From assembly GCA_963710315.1 (NCBI GenBank), contig CAVPZW010000008.1, positions 744,001 to 808,000 on the forward strand: a stretch of DNA of 64,000 nucleotides. The letters are read 5' to 3'. The DNA is from Palsa-360 sp963710315 (GTDB lineage: Bacteria > Acidobacteriota > Terriglobia > Acidiferrales > UBA7541). The notes under the pieces were generated by a model, which was not told where the DNA came from, searched no databases, and worked only from the letters and a program-made list of their open reading frames with translations. The position numbers and the translations under genes were made by a program. Of this stretch, positions 35,949 through 44,812 are shown piece by piece (position 1 is the stretch's first letter; every line of letters begins with the position of its first letter).

Positions 35949-37181
35949 ATGGCGCAGACAGGTGCACCCAACCCACCTCGTTGGTCCGCCGAGGAGTCTT
36001 TCCTCGAGCTTCTAACGGACACGCTTGAGACAATGGACCTCACCAGCCGCGGGCAATTCCTGCAGCGGTTTTTCCGCTCGATCGCGCAAATTGAATTGAC
36101 GGAAGCACAAAGCCTGGACACCTGGGACCAAGCGCTGGCGCGCAAACGCGAACTTTCCGAGAGCAGCGGAAAGAAAGTCGGGTTGCAGGCCGCGCTGGTG
36201 GATGTGCTGGCGTCCACGGGCCAGTTGCGCTTGCCGATATTGATGGAGTACGAGGAACTGCGCAAACTGCAAATCAACGCCGCGACCGATCCTCTGACCA
36301 ACCTGTACAATCGCCGCTTTTTCGACGATTACTTTGAGAAGGAACTGAACCGCTCGGCCCGCTACAACCACAAGCTTGCGTACGTCATTTTGGATATGCA
36401 CCGTTTTAAGGATGCGAATGACAAGTTCGGGCATCAACAAGGAGATGAGCTGTTGAAGTTGGTTGCGGCCACGTTTCGAAAATCCCTGCGAACTTCGGAC
36501 TATGCATTCCGCATCGGCGGGGATGAATTCGCGCTGCTTCTTCCTCAAACCGACACGGAGCAGGCAACCGCACTGAGCCGCCGCTTGCGCGCCGCGTACG
36601 CAAGTTCCATCGAGCCTCTAAATTTGGGCATTCCCCTGGCGCTCGATTACGGTCTTGCCGTGTATCCCGAGGATGGCGAGTCCAAGAAAATTCTGACCGG
36701 CGTGGCCGATGAAAGGCTCTATCAACTCAAGAAGGGGGTGCGTGGGCCGGCGCCCGAGCCTGCGGCTGCATCCAGTTCACGCCCGGCAGCAGCGGAGCCC
36801 AAGCAAAAAACTGCCCCTCCCATCACGGTTCCGGGAGCGCCTCCCATCGAGACGCCCAAGATCGGCGAAACCAGAAAAGCAAATACGGAACGGCGGAAGT
36901 GGGAGCGCGTATCTCTGGCGAACACGCAGGCCTATGCGCTGATCGGCGAGGGTGGCGAACGCACCGCTCGCGTTGTGGATCTGGGCCATGGCGGCGTCGC
37001 ATTCGAAACTTCCAATCCGGAAGCATTTAGCGAAGCGTTTCACGCCGTGCTGCACGTGCCGATACTCCCCCCGGTGCGCGTCAGCCTGCGCCGCGTTTAT
37101 CAGGCCAGCCAAGCTGGACAAGTTGGGCAGGGGCCCGGAAGCTCCCGCGCCACTCGCATCGGTTGCTCCTTCGTGACGTAG
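35949..37181 (+). CDS. Diguanylate cyclase with C-terminal PilZ domain
   Basis: 410-residue cytosolic protein that should make c-di-GMP and also bind it. An N-terminal helical region (1-105) precedes a GGDEF domain (about 110-270) with signature DPLTNLYNRRFF, metal Asp149 (VILDMHRFKD), active-site GGDEF at 190-194 and an inhibitory I-site RTSD at 181-184 in the correct position. A Pro/Ala-rich linker leads to a PilZ domain (about 315-410) with RxxxR in ERRKWERV and a modified DxGxxG (VVDLGHGGVAFE). The fusion suggests output or feedback within one chain. Confidence 0.92.
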   Translation: MAQTGAPNPPRWSAEESFLELLTDTLETMDLTSRGQFLQRFFRSIAQIELTEAQSLDTWDQALARKRELSESSGKKVGLQAALVDVLASTGQLRLPILMEYEELRKLQINAATDPLTNLYNRRFFDDYFEKELNRSARYNHKLAYVILDMHRFKDANDKFGHQQGDELLKLVAATFRKSLRTSDYAFRIGGDEFALLLPQTDTEQATALSRRLRAAYASSIEPLNLGIPLALDYGLAVYPEDGESKKILTGVADERLYQLKKGVRGPAPEPAAASSSRPAAAEPKQKTAPPITVPGAPPIETPKIGETRKANTERRKWERVSLANTQAYALIGEGGERTARVVDLGHGGVAFETSNPEAFSEAFHAVLHVPILPPVRVSLRRVYQASQAGQVGQGPGSSRATRIGCSFVT

Positions 37182-37213
37182 TCCTTCATTTCCTCTCCGC
37201 GCAAATTCTAGCG

Positions 37214-37624
37214 CTATTCGAGGTTCTGATGCAGGCGCTCGTCGTAAGGGCTTCCCAGCTTTGGATCGATCTGCTGGCGGAACTGACGGGTGTGCGCGGC
37301 GGCGACATGATCGTCGAACGCTTTCTGGTTCTGCCAGACTTCGACGATGGAGATGTGATTGGCGCGAGAGATTTGCGCGCCAGCCTCGATGCGCACCAGG
37401 CCTTTGTCCTTGCGGCTGTCCGCCACATATTGCTGCACTAATTTTGTGCCTGCGGCAGCGTCGGTGGGAACGATATCGACGTGCGTTACCACGTAGATCC
37501 TGTCATGCGCCGCGGGTTCCTGGGCGAGTGCCCATGCCGCAAAGCCGCATGAGGCCAGAATCAGCGCAGCGCACGCGCGAAGCAAAGCTCCTGGCGTGAA
37601 ATTCACTCTCGATAGCATCGGCAC
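37214..37624 (-). CDS. Exported antibiotic-biosynthesis-monooxygenase-like protein (ABM fold)
   Basis: 136-residue protein: signal peptide (ALLRACAALILASCGFAAWALAQ) followed by one dimeric alpha/beta-barrel domain (YVVTHVDIVPTDAAAGTKLVQQYVADSR, GLVRIEAGAQISRANHISIVEVWQNQKAFDDHVAAAHTRQF), the quinol-monooxygenase/ABM pattern. Start taken as GTG at 37624, eight bases after AGGAGG; an ATG two codons later is too far from that site. Most ABM proteins are cytosolic, so the signal peptide is notable. Substrate unknown. Confidence 0.85.
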   Translation of the reverse strand: MPMLSRVNFTPGALLRACAALILASCGFAAWALAQEPAAHDRIYVVTHVDIVPTDAAAGTKLVQQYVADSRKDKGLVRIEAGAQISRANHISIVEVWQNQKAFDDHVAAAHTRQFRQQIDPKLGSPYDERLHQNLE

Positions 37625-37719
37625 TGGGTCCACCTCCTGAAGATTAGGTTGCCAAATCGTTGAATCGTTTGTGCTTGGCGGGGCATCCAAACGAATTCCC
37701 AACCCGCATGTATATCATG

Positions 37720-37748
37720 TTGGCAGGGCTTCGCAAATCACGTATGAT
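37720..37748 (+). promoter_or_regulatory. Sigma-70-type promoter of rpmE
   Basis: TTGGCA (37720-37725), a 17-base spacer, then TATGAT (37743-37748). It lies 94 bases before the rpmE start; the leader contains the complementary runs CCCGG and CCGGG near 37785-37802. Confidence 0.7.
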
Positions 37749-37841
37749 AGCAAATTGTCCGCTGACCAAGCGACGCGACTGTAGCCCCGGCATCTGACCG
37801 GGAGCCGCGCAGACCGGCCAGCCGGCGGGAGATTTTTTCAA

Positions 37842-38093
37842 ATGAAACCGAATATTCATCCGGACTACCACGCGGTAACCGTGCATTGCGCCTGCGGGCA
37901 TACGTTCCCCACGCGCTCCACGATGAAGGGCGAGTTCCTGCGCGTGGAAATCTGCTCGAACTGCCACCCATTTTTTACCGGCAAGCAAAAGTTGCTGGAT
38001 ACGGCCGGCCGCGTCGAGCGCTTCACCAAGAAATACGAGAAAGCCGCCGAAGCCCAGCAAGCCATGCTGGAAGCCAACAAGAAGAAGCGCTAA
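37842..38093 (+). CDS. rpmE: 50S ribosomal protein L31
   Basis: 83-residue ribosomal protein of the large subunit, zinc-binding (C+) type: Cys in VHCACGH and EICSNCHPF give the four ligands. N-terminus MKPNIHPDYHAVTVHCACG and FYTG-like HPFFTGKQKLLDTAGRVERF are diagnostic. The basic C-terminal tail KKYEKAAEAQQAMLEANKKKR is longer than in E. coli. A good sigma-70 promoter lies upstream and a GGCGGGAG ribosome site precedes the ATG. Confidence 0.97.
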   Translation: MKPNIHPDYHAVTVHCACGHTFPTRSTMKGEFLRVEICSNCHPFFTGKQKLLDTAGRVERFTKKYEKAAEAQQAMLEANKKKR

Positions 38094-38163
38094 GAATATC
38101 CGCGCCTGCATTCGCGTGCGCCTATTCCTATATTGCGCAGCGGTGTAGAATGTCGCGCGAGAT

Positions 38164-39762
38164 ATGGCCGCTCAACCGATGACTTCACCGCAGCCGGATC
38201 GCGTGCCGTTTGAAGCCGCCGCGCCGCGCATCACGCTGCGCAATCATTTCGCTCACCCCTACGATTCGGCCATCGCCGCGGCGCGCACCTGCTACGCGCC
38301 GCGCCTCATCGGGCCCGAGGAAGTGACCGACAAGCAGCGCCTGCAAATCGGGGCGTCCACCTTTTACGGCGGGCATCACACCGTTTTCCAACACGCGCAC
38401 TTTGAATTCGGCCTGGAAAATGTAAGCCGGCAATTCGTCTGGTCCTTCCTGCACGCGCACCCATTTTACAATTCCGAGCAACAGAGCCAGCGCTACGTGA
38501 AGCTGGATCACGCGCTGGCCTATTTGCCGCCTGAAATTCCCGGCTTCGGCGCGGCCGAGCGCACTATTTACGAAGATGCCATTGCCCGCGCCTGGGGCTA
38601 CTACCGGGAGCTGACGGCGCTATTGCGCGGGGACGCTCACGAAATTCTCAGCGATATTTGGCACATTGGCCCCATGTCGCACGCCAAGCGCGTGCAAAAA
38701 GTCGATCGGCAAGCAGAGAAACGCGCCATTGAAGTTGCGCGCTACGTGCTGCCCGTGGCGGCGGCGACCACCATGGTGCACACGCTTTCCGGCATCGTGC
38801 TGCACAGGCTGTGGCGCATGGCTGCGGCCTCTGACACGCCGGCCGAGGCGCGCGCGGTGATTGGCGAGATGGTCGCGCGCGTGCGCGAGATCGATCCACA
38901 GTTTTTCGACCGCTTCGATAACTCGCCGATGGAACAGGAAGAAATGCCGGAGTGGGCGCATGCCAATTCCTCGGGCTCGGCGTCGCAGGGAGAAGAATTC
39001 GCGCGCGAATTCGATGCGCGGCTGGCCGGGCGCGTATCGCTGCTCACCGATTATTCTCCGCAGGCGCCGCGCGTTGTGGCGGACGCCTATCGCGCCGTGC
39101 TGGGTCTTACCGAAAGCGCGTGCTCCGATGAAGAGGCCGTCGACCGGCTGCTGAATCCCGCGCGCAACTCGTACCGGCTGGAAACGCTCAACATCGGCGT
39201 ACACGCGCCGATCATGCGCGCGCTGCAGCACGCCAATTTTACCTTTGCCAAAAAAATCAGCCACACTGCCGACAGCCAGGACCAGCGCCACCGCATGGTG
39301 CCCGGCTCGCGTCCGCTGCTGGTGCTTACCGACACGCGCTCGCCGGACTTCGTGGTTCCCATGTTGATCGCCGGAAACGCGCGCGCCCGCGAAGTCTATG
39401 AACGCGCCATGGCCGACGCCTGGGCGGCCAAGAATGAATTGCTGGACCGCGGCGCGCCTCGCGAAATCGCTCTGTACCTACTGCCCAACGCCAAATCCAT
39501 TCGCCTGGTCGAGACTGGCTCGCTTTTGCATCTGCTGCATAAGTGGACCATGCGCACCTGCTTCAACGCGCAGGAGGAGATTTACCAGGCGTCGATGGAA
39601 GAGGTGCAGCAGGTCCGCGCCGCGCTGCCTTTGCTGGGGCGGTACCTCGGGCCGCCCTGCTACATTCGCGCCGGGGTGGCCACGCCGATCTGCACGGAAG
39701 GCTCGCACTTCTGCGGCGTGAAGGTGTGGGAAGAATTTCCAAAAATCGAGCGGCGAATTTGA
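38164..39762 (+). CDS. thyX: Two-domain flavin-dependent thymidylate synthase (ThyX-like)
   Basis: 532-residue protein with two ThyX-like halves; ordinary ThyX is about 220-260 residues and homotetrameric. ThyX converts dUMP to dTMP with FAD, NADPH and methylene-tetrahydrofolate. In the first half (about 15-260) the motif region reads FLHAHPFYNSEQQSQRY: the SxR part for dUMP is kept, but RHR is replaced. The second half (about 330-530) has QRHRMVPGSRP, keeping RHR, and ends CTEGSHFCGVKVWEEFP. The two halves together may rebuild one type of active site. Long ThyX forms occur in other phyla, to my knowledge; activity here is inferred. Confidence 0.85.
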   Translation: MAAQPMTSPQPDRVPFEAAAPRITLRNHFAHPYDSAIAAARTCYAPRLIGPEEVTDKQRLQIGASTFYGGHHTVFQHAHFEFGLENVSRQFVWSFLHAHPFYNSEQQSQRYVKLDHALAYLPPEIPGFGAAERTIYEDAIARAWGYYRELTALLRGDAHEILSDIWHIGPMSHAKRVQKVDRQAEKRAIEVARYVLPVAAATTMVHTLSGIVLHRLWRMAAASDTPAEARAVIGEMVARVREIDPQFFDRFDNSPMEQEEMPEWAHANSSGSASQGEEFAREFDARLAGRVSLLTDYSPQAPRVVADAYRAVLGLTESACSDEEAVDRLLNPARNSYRLETLNIGVHAPIMRALQHANFTFAKKISHTADSQDQRHRMVPGSRPLLVLTDTRSPDFVVPMLIAGNARAREVYERAMADAWAAKNELLDRGAPREIALYLLPNAKSIRLVETGSLLHLLHKWTMRTCFNAQEEIYQASMEEVQQVRAALPLLGRYLGPPCYIRAGVATPICTEGSHFCGVKVWEEFPKIERRI

Positions 39763-39820
39763 TTCTCGTGCGTCTGAATGCCTGTATGAAATTCCGTCTG
39801 CATATCTGCCCAAGTTTCTA

Positions 39821-40306
39821 ATGACGCGCCGCGGCAGCCTCGTCTACTACCTCGCCTCCTGGATCTGCGGGGGACTGTTTCTCACCGTGGCGATGTATTT
39901 GCAGGAGCGGGCTTCGCCGCAGGGAATGGGGATTGGCCCTACTGGGGCGGGCGCCGCGATCATCACCACTTATTTTCTGGTGCTCGCTTTTTGCGCGTTT
40001 CTTTCCGCTGTGTTTGCGTTTTTTCTGCGGCTTTTCATGCGTTGGTTGCGTGCCGAAAGCATGTGGCAGTGGATCGCGGCGGGCATCGTTCTTTCACTGC
40101 CGATGACATGGGCGGTGCGCTGGGCGTCACGCGTCACGGACGCTTCCGGTTTGCAGGGCGCGGGGCGGCAGGTTGCCGTCTTGCTCTTTCTTGGCGTGCG
40201 CGGCATAGCTGAGAACCACGCATTGCTCGGGTTGCCTGTGGCTGCGCTCACTGCGGCTGTGCTATTCCTCATCCATCGCGCGTTCGGCCGGGATGCATCT
40301 GAGTAG
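39821..40306 (+). CDS. Hypothetical membrane protein with about four helices
   Basis: 161-residue integral membrane protein. Hydrophobic segments: residues 8-25 (VYYLASWICGGLFLTVAM), 43-68 (AAIITTYFLVLAFCAFLSAVFAFFL), 80-98 (MWQWIAAGIVLSLPMTWAV) and 135-152 (LLGLPVAALTAAVLFLIH). No family recognised. It starts 58 bases after thyX. The stop codon TAG is part of the GTAG head of the repeat that follows. Confidence 0.7.
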   Translation: MTRRGSLVYYLASWICGGLFLTVAMYLQERASPQGMGIGPTGAGAAIITTYFLVLAFCAFLSAVFAFFLRLFMRWLRAESMWQWIAAGIVLSLPMTWAVRWASRVTDASGLQGAGRQVAVLLFLGVRGIAENHALLGLPVAALTAAVLFLIHRAFGRDASE

Positions 40307-40374
40307 CGCGGGCTTCAGCCTGCGGGGGTTCGTCCTTGCAAGAACTAAACCCCGCAGGCTGAAGCCCGCGCTAC
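40303..40374. repeat. Inverted pair of GTAG-headed palindromes (REP/BIME-like)
   Basis: GTAGCGCGGGCTTCAGCCTG begins the left unit at 40303 and the mirrored unit ends CTAC at 40374. It fills the gap between convergent genes: its first bases supply the stop codon of the membrane-protein gene, and it ends one base before the stop of the Rieske gene. It could form a bidirectional terminator hairpin. Confidence 0.88.
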
Positions 40375-40375
40375 T

Positions 40376-41491
40376 TTAGCTCCGCCACTTCAGCGTTACC
40401 CGGCCATCGAGTGGATGCACGATTGGCGCGCCTGTCTGCTGCGACGCTAGATATGCCGCCTTCAATTGAAAATACCAGCGGGCCTGTCTGTCGGCGTCGT
40501 CGATCAGCATCATGCGCGGCTGCACTTTCAGGCCGGGCTGCTGGCGGTTGATCACATCCTGATCCTGCCCGATAAAACGTTTTCCGAAAAATTTCAGAAG
40601 TGGCGTCACCGGAAACCATCGGAACAAATTCCAAGCGGCCACAAAATCCAGGCGGCACACGTCGCGGCGAATGGGCGTGACCGTGGTGCGGTTGGTGAAA
40701 AAATATTTGCCGCAGCGAATGATTTCCGTGCGCATGTTTGGCAGCACGAAATCGATTTGCGTGGTGACTTCTTCTCCATAAATCCGTAGCAGCTTGTAAG
40801 GGCCGCTGTTGGACGAAGGCGCGTGCGAGCTCATTCGAAAACCCAGCGGGATGGGCTCGAATTGTTTTTGCTTTTCGCGGATGCTGCGGCGGCTGCGCCA
40901 GTACCAGGATTGGTGCACGAACGGCCCGTGCGCCGGGTCCATCAGGCCGGTGATGCCCGTGTCCATGTTGCAGGTGAGATCTGCGGTGAGATGCGCAATG
41001 CGGTAATGCTCGCTGAATTTGGGCAGCTCCGGGGCGGGCGGAATCGCGCTGCGGTCGCCCGTACGGTCAATGGGCCGGCCCTCGGGATTTGCCAGATACA
41101 CCCAGACGTAGCCGTCGCGCTCCTCGCACGGAAAGCTTCCGGCGTAGATGCGGTCGCACTGGAGCTTGGAATCCGCAGTGATCGAAGGGATTTCGCGGCA
41201 CTGCCCGGTGTGCGCGTCAAAGCGCCAGCCGTGATAGGTGCACTCGACCGTCTGCCCGTCGCACGATCCTGCCGAGAGCGGAAAGGCGCGGTGCGGGCAA
41301 ATATCGCGGAGGGCAAAGGCTTTTCCGGCGGCGTCGCGCCCCAGCACGAAGGGAATGTCCATGCGCATGGAAGTCACCAGCGAGCGGCCGCGCAATTCTT
41401 CGCTGCGCAGCGCCGGATACCAGAAGCCCCACAGCAGTTCGCCGTCGATGCTTGATGCGGTCACGCCCGGGATGGAGAGAGGTTGGCTCAT
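40376..41491 (-). CDS. Rieske-type non-heme iron oxygenase
   Basis: 371-residue oxygenase alpha subunit. The Rieske 2Fe-2S site is Cys65/His67 (ICPHRAFPL) and Cys84/His87 (ECTYHGW). The mononuclear iron site fits DPAHGPFVH in the catalytic domain. The overall pattern resembles the PaO/chlorophyllide-oxygenase-like and sterol-type Rieske enzymes rather than classical ring-hydroxylating dioxygenases. No ferredoxin reductase is nearby. The ATG at 41491 was chosen (MSQPLS); an upstream start adds six residues. Substrate unknown. Confidence 0.9.
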   Translation of the reverse strand: MSQPLSIPGVTASSIDGELLWGFWYPALRSEELRGRSLVTSMRMDIPFVLGRDAAGKAFALRDICPHRAFPLSAGSCDGQTVECTYHGWRFDAHTGQCREIPSITADSKLQCDRIYAGSFPCEERDGYVWVYLANPEGRPIDRTGDRSAIPPAPELPKFSEHYRIAHLTADLTCNMDTGITGLMDPAHGPFVHQSWYWRSRRSIREKQKQFEPIPLGFRMSSHAPSSNSGPYKLLRIYGEEVTTQIDFVLPNMRTEIIRCGKYFFTNRTTVTPIRRDVCRLDFVAAWNLFRWFPVTPLLKFFGKRFIGQDQDVINRQQPGLKVQPRMMLIDDADRQARWYFQLKAAYLASQQTGAPIVHPLDGRVTLKWRS

Positions 41492-41613
41492 TGTTATGAG
41501 TAGTCGCATGCCTATAATATACTGATCGTTCTCACTAGCAACGCTATGTGACTAAATTGGGAGCGAGCCAGTCTCCGAGAATTCCGCGAGCTTCATAGTC
41601 CGGAGGAACCTAA

Positions 41614-42138
41614 GTGGGCCTTCGAGCAAGGGTTCAGCGAACCATACGCAATTACGCCCGACTATTCGCTCAGCCTCACCGAAAAGCAACTCTAATCACC
41701 CTAGGTGTTGCCGGCGCGATCTTCATGGTCCCTGCTGTGATCCATGCTCTTTTTCACCGGGCTGCGGCAAGGGTAGATTTTGCAGTGGGCATCAGTTACT
41801 TCGTCTTTTTCGGAGCAATTATCTTTTGTGGTAGGCAAGTATGGATCACAGATGACTACGACAGGGCCGAAAGAGCGGCGGCCGAAGCAGAAAGGGTTCG
41901 TCAACAAGCACAGCGTGAACGGGAAGCTAGAAGAATAATTCCACCCTCCGCCGCCTCATCGTACGCCATTCTTGGGTTGAATGAAAATGCGACTGACATC
42001 GACATAAAGACATCGTTTCGAAAGCTTGTGAAACGGTACCATCCTGACCGGAGCAGGTATAGTAGAGCAGCGAATGCTGAAAAATTCCGACAGGTTCAAG
42101 AGGCCTATGCTGAGATCAGGATTCACAGGGGGTTTTAG
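41614..42138 (+). CDS. Membrane-anchored J-domain (DnaJ-like) protein
   Basis: 174-residue protein. Two hydrophobic stretches (about 28-46 and 58-75) anchor it in the membrane; a charged coiled helix (DDYDRAERAAAEAERVRQQAQRERE) follows, and a C-terminal J domain (about 115-170) carries the essential HPD in KRYHPDRSRY, needed to stimulate Hsp70 ATPase. GTG start with CCGGAGGAA upstream. No dnaK is nearby. Likely a membrane-localised Hsp70 co-chaperone. Confidence 0.87.
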   Translation: MGLRARVQRTIRNYARLFAQPHRKATLITLGVAGAIFMVPAVIHALFHRAAARVDFAVGISYFVFFGAIIFCGRQVWITDDYDRAERAAAEAERVRQQAQREREARRIIPPSAASSYAILGLNENATDIDIKTSFRKLVKRYHPDRSRYSRAANAEKFRQVQEAYAEIRIHRGF

Positions 42139-42351
42139 AGGCCAATGATTGATACAGTTCGCATTACTCACTACTAACATCGAATTGCTTTTGTGGCGAT
42201 TTCGCGCTATTTTGATGATTAGAAATGATGTTCGCCGCATTCTATTAGCCGCAATCCTTCCCAGATCCCGCCACGCGGGGTCGCCGCACGAATTCGTTCT
42301 CTCGAAGCAATGCACCATTCCGATTGGAATTCACTTTGACAGGTGCAAGCC

Positions 42352-43443
42352 ATGGCAGGGTTAACGCTGTACGAAAAGCTGGACCAGATTGAAAAACGCT
42401 ACGTGGAAATGACCGCGGAGCTTTCTTCGCCGGAAATACTGAACGATTCGGCGAATTACCAGAAGCTCGCGCGGCGGCACTCCGAGCTTTCCGAAATGGT
42501 GGAAAAATACCGCGAGTGGAAGCAGATGGATAAGGGACTGACCGGCGCGAAGCAGATGGTCGCTGAAGCCGAGGACCCCGAGATGAAGCAGATGGCCGAG
42601 GACGAAGAGAAGCAGCTGGCCGAGCGCAAGGAAACGGTCGAGCGCGAGCTGAAAGTTCTTGCTGCTGCCAAAGGACCCCAACGACGAGAAGAACGTGATC
42701 GTCGAAATACGCGCGGGCACGGGCGGCGACGAGGCGGCGCTGTTTGCAGGCGAACTGTTCCGCATGTATTCGCGCTACGCGGAGTCGCAGAAATGGAAAG
42801 TGGAAATCCTGGAGAGTTCGCCCAGTTCGCTGGGCGGCCTGAAGCAAGTGGTCGCCTCGATTCAGGGGCAAAAAGTGTACTCGAAACTGAAGTATGAAAG
42901 CGGCGTGCATCGCGTGCAGCGCGTTCCGGCCACCGAACAGCAGGGGCGCATTCACACTTCGGCGGCGACGGTCGCGGTGCTGCCCGAGGCCGACGATATC
43001 GACATCAAGATCGAAGCGAAGGATTTGCGCATCGATACGTTCTGCTCGTCGGGCCCCGGCGGGCAGTCGGTGAACACGACGTATTCGGCGGTGCGCATCA
43101 CGCACATTCCGTCGGGCCTGGTGGTTTCGCAGCAGGACGAGAAATCGCAGATCAAGAATCGCGCCAAGGCCATGCGCGTGTTGCGCGCGCGGCTCTACGA
43201 AATGGAGCAGTCGAAGCAGCACGAAGCGATCGCCGCCGAGCGCCTCGGGCAGATCAAGACCGGCGACCGCTCCGAAAAAATTCGCACCTACAATTTCCCG
43301 CAGAATCGCGTCACCGACCACCGCATCGGCCTGACGCTGCACCAGCTCACCGAAGTGATGGACGGCAAACTCGGCCGTTCGTGGACGCGCTGGTGACGCA
43401 TTACGAGGCCGAGAAGCTGAAGCAGGAACTGGTCGAGGCGTAG
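42352..43443 (+). CDS. prfA: Peptide chain release factor 1 (two apparent frameshifts)
   Basis: Terminates translation at UAA/UAG. The N-terminal part (LTLYEKLDQIEKRYVEMTAEL) runs to about 42655. There one extra base shifts the frame, after which LLPKDPNDEKNVIVEIRAGTGGDEAALFAGELFRMY continues. The anticodon-like PxT motif is PAT (RVPATEQQGRIH), which identifies RF1, and the catalytic GGQ is in SGPGGQSVN. A second shift, one C missing near 43375, separates GKLG from the expected tail (DALVTHYEAEKLKQELVEA), ending at 43443. RF1 has no known programmed frameshift, so these are probably sequence errors. Confidence 0.92.
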
Positions 43444-43476
43444 TTGGACCTCCCGCCGACTGCGTTTAATTGTTGG

Positions 43477-43575
43477 CATTCCGAGGCCGCCTTGTGGCCG
43501 AAGAATCTCTCTGGCTCCTGGACTCTACAAGATCGAAGAGAGATTCTTCGGCCAAAAGCGCGGCCCTACGGAATG
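43477..43575. repeat. Long imperfect inverted repeat, second family
   Basis: CATTCCG (43477) to CGGAATG (43575) as outer arms, and an inner perfect stem TGGCCGAAGAATCTCTCT with AGAGAGATTCTTCGGCCA. It lies between prfA and prmC and differs from the GTAG-headed family. Similar CATTCCG-headed hairpins are common in Acidobacteria genomes, to my recollection. Confidence 0.7.
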
Positions 43576-43684
43576 ACAAAATTAGGGCAGTGGGCCGGCC
43601 GAGACCAAATAGCCAATTAAGATAGCCAATTCAAATGCCGAGTACAAATCACGATCGTCCCACCAGTCACCAGTCACCAATCAA

Positions 43685-44594
43685 CAGTCTCTCTTTACCG
43701 CTCTGCGCGACGCCATCGCGCAACTCGAACGTGAACACGTGCCTTCCGCAGGGCTGGCCGCTGAGCTGCTGCTGATGCATACGCTGGGAGAGACCGCGCC
43801 TGGATTTACGCGCATCCGGAAAGTGAACTCGACGCGGCGGCGCGCGAGCAGATATTTTTCGCTGATCGCGCGGCGCGCGAGCGGCGTACCGACACAGCAT
43901 CTCACCGGACATCAGGAATTCTGGGGCCTGGATTTCGAAGTCACGCCCGATGTCCTGATTCCGCGCCCCGAAACCGAACATGTGATTGAAGTCGCCCTCG
44001 AACGCCTGGGTGATTCCGCCGGACGCCGATTCGCCCAGCGCCGCAATGCTGAATTTCGCATCGCGGATGTGGGCACAGGCTCCGGCTGCATCGCCGTCGC
44101 GCTGGCGCACGAATTGCCCGGCGCGCGCGTCGTCGCTACAGACATTTCCGCCGCTGCACTCGAAGTGGCGCGCCGCAACGCCGCGCGCCACAGCGTTTCC
44201 TCGCGCATCGATTTCGTCGAATGCAATTTGCTGGATGCGTTCCTCCACGGATCACGGCTCACGAGTCACGAATCACGCTCTTTCGATCTCATCGCCAGCA
44301 ACCCTCCCTACATTGGCCGCTGGGAAGCCGCCACGCTGCCGCGCGAAGTTCGCGAGCACGAGCCGGAAGCGGCGCTCTTTGGCGGCGAAACCGGCACGGA
44401 AATTTACGCGCCGCTGATCGCGCAGGCGGCGAGTGTTGCTCAAGCCCGGCGGGATTCTGGTGTTGGAACTCGGGCACAAGTCCGCGGAACACGTTTCCGA
44501 TCTGCTGCGCGCTCCTTTGTGGACCGCGCTCACCCTGACCAACGACCTTGCGGGAATTCCGCGCGTAGCATCGGCGCTGCGCAAATCTGAATGA
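43685..44594 (+). CDS. prmC: Release-factor glutamine methyltransferase (three apparent frameshifts)
   Basis: Methylates the GGQ glutamine of RF1/RF2; genomic partner of prfA. Seen across frames: SLFTALRDAIAQLE and PSAGLAAELLLMHTLG, then after a missing base near 43789 WIYAHPESELDAAAREQ, then after an extra T in the run at 43855-43859 ARRASGVPTQHLTGHQEFWGLDF. The SAM-binding ADVGTGSGCIAVAL and catalytic NPPY (ASNPPYIG) are intact. A missing base near 44432 precedes the tail KPGGILVLELGHKSAEHVSDLL. The 5' end is uncertain: no good start codon is in frame, perhaps because of another indel. Confidence 0.88.
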
Positions 44595-44605
44595 TGCGGT
44601 CTTTT

Positions 44606-44677
44606 GTGGCGCGGGCTTCAGCCTGCGGGTTTTATGCTCGTGCAGCACCAAAACCCGCAGGCTGAAGCCCGCGCCAC
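44606..44677. repeat. Inverted pair of GTGG-headed palindromes (REP/BIME-like)
   Basis: The left unit starts GTGGCGCGGGCTTCAGCCTG and the mirrored right unit ends GCGCCAC, 12 bases after the prmC stop codon. Same family as 40303-40374, with GTGG in place of GTAG. Confidence 0.85.
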
Positions 44678-44812
44678 AAAATTCTTCCCCGCACCGCAGT
44701 CGCACTGCGTAATCCCTGATTGATTCCTTATCCGAACATCCTGCGCTTCCTTTACTTCCTGTGCTTCTTATTTTTATGCGCTGCGTTAGTATTGTGACTC
44801 GGCGGAGAAAAT

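Noticed and set aside
42655..42663. Programmed frameshift in a release-factor gene
   Set aside because: Autoregulatory frameshifting is known for RF2 (prfB), with an early in-frame UGA and a Shine-Dalgarno-like trigger. This gene has the PAT motif of RF1, the shift lies mid-gene, and a second opposite shift occurs near the end.
43655..43685. Short CCAGTCAC direct repeats, CRISPR-like at a glance
   Set aside because: Only about two and a half units of 7-8 bases with no spacers. No CRISPR array or cas gene was seen anywhere in the window.
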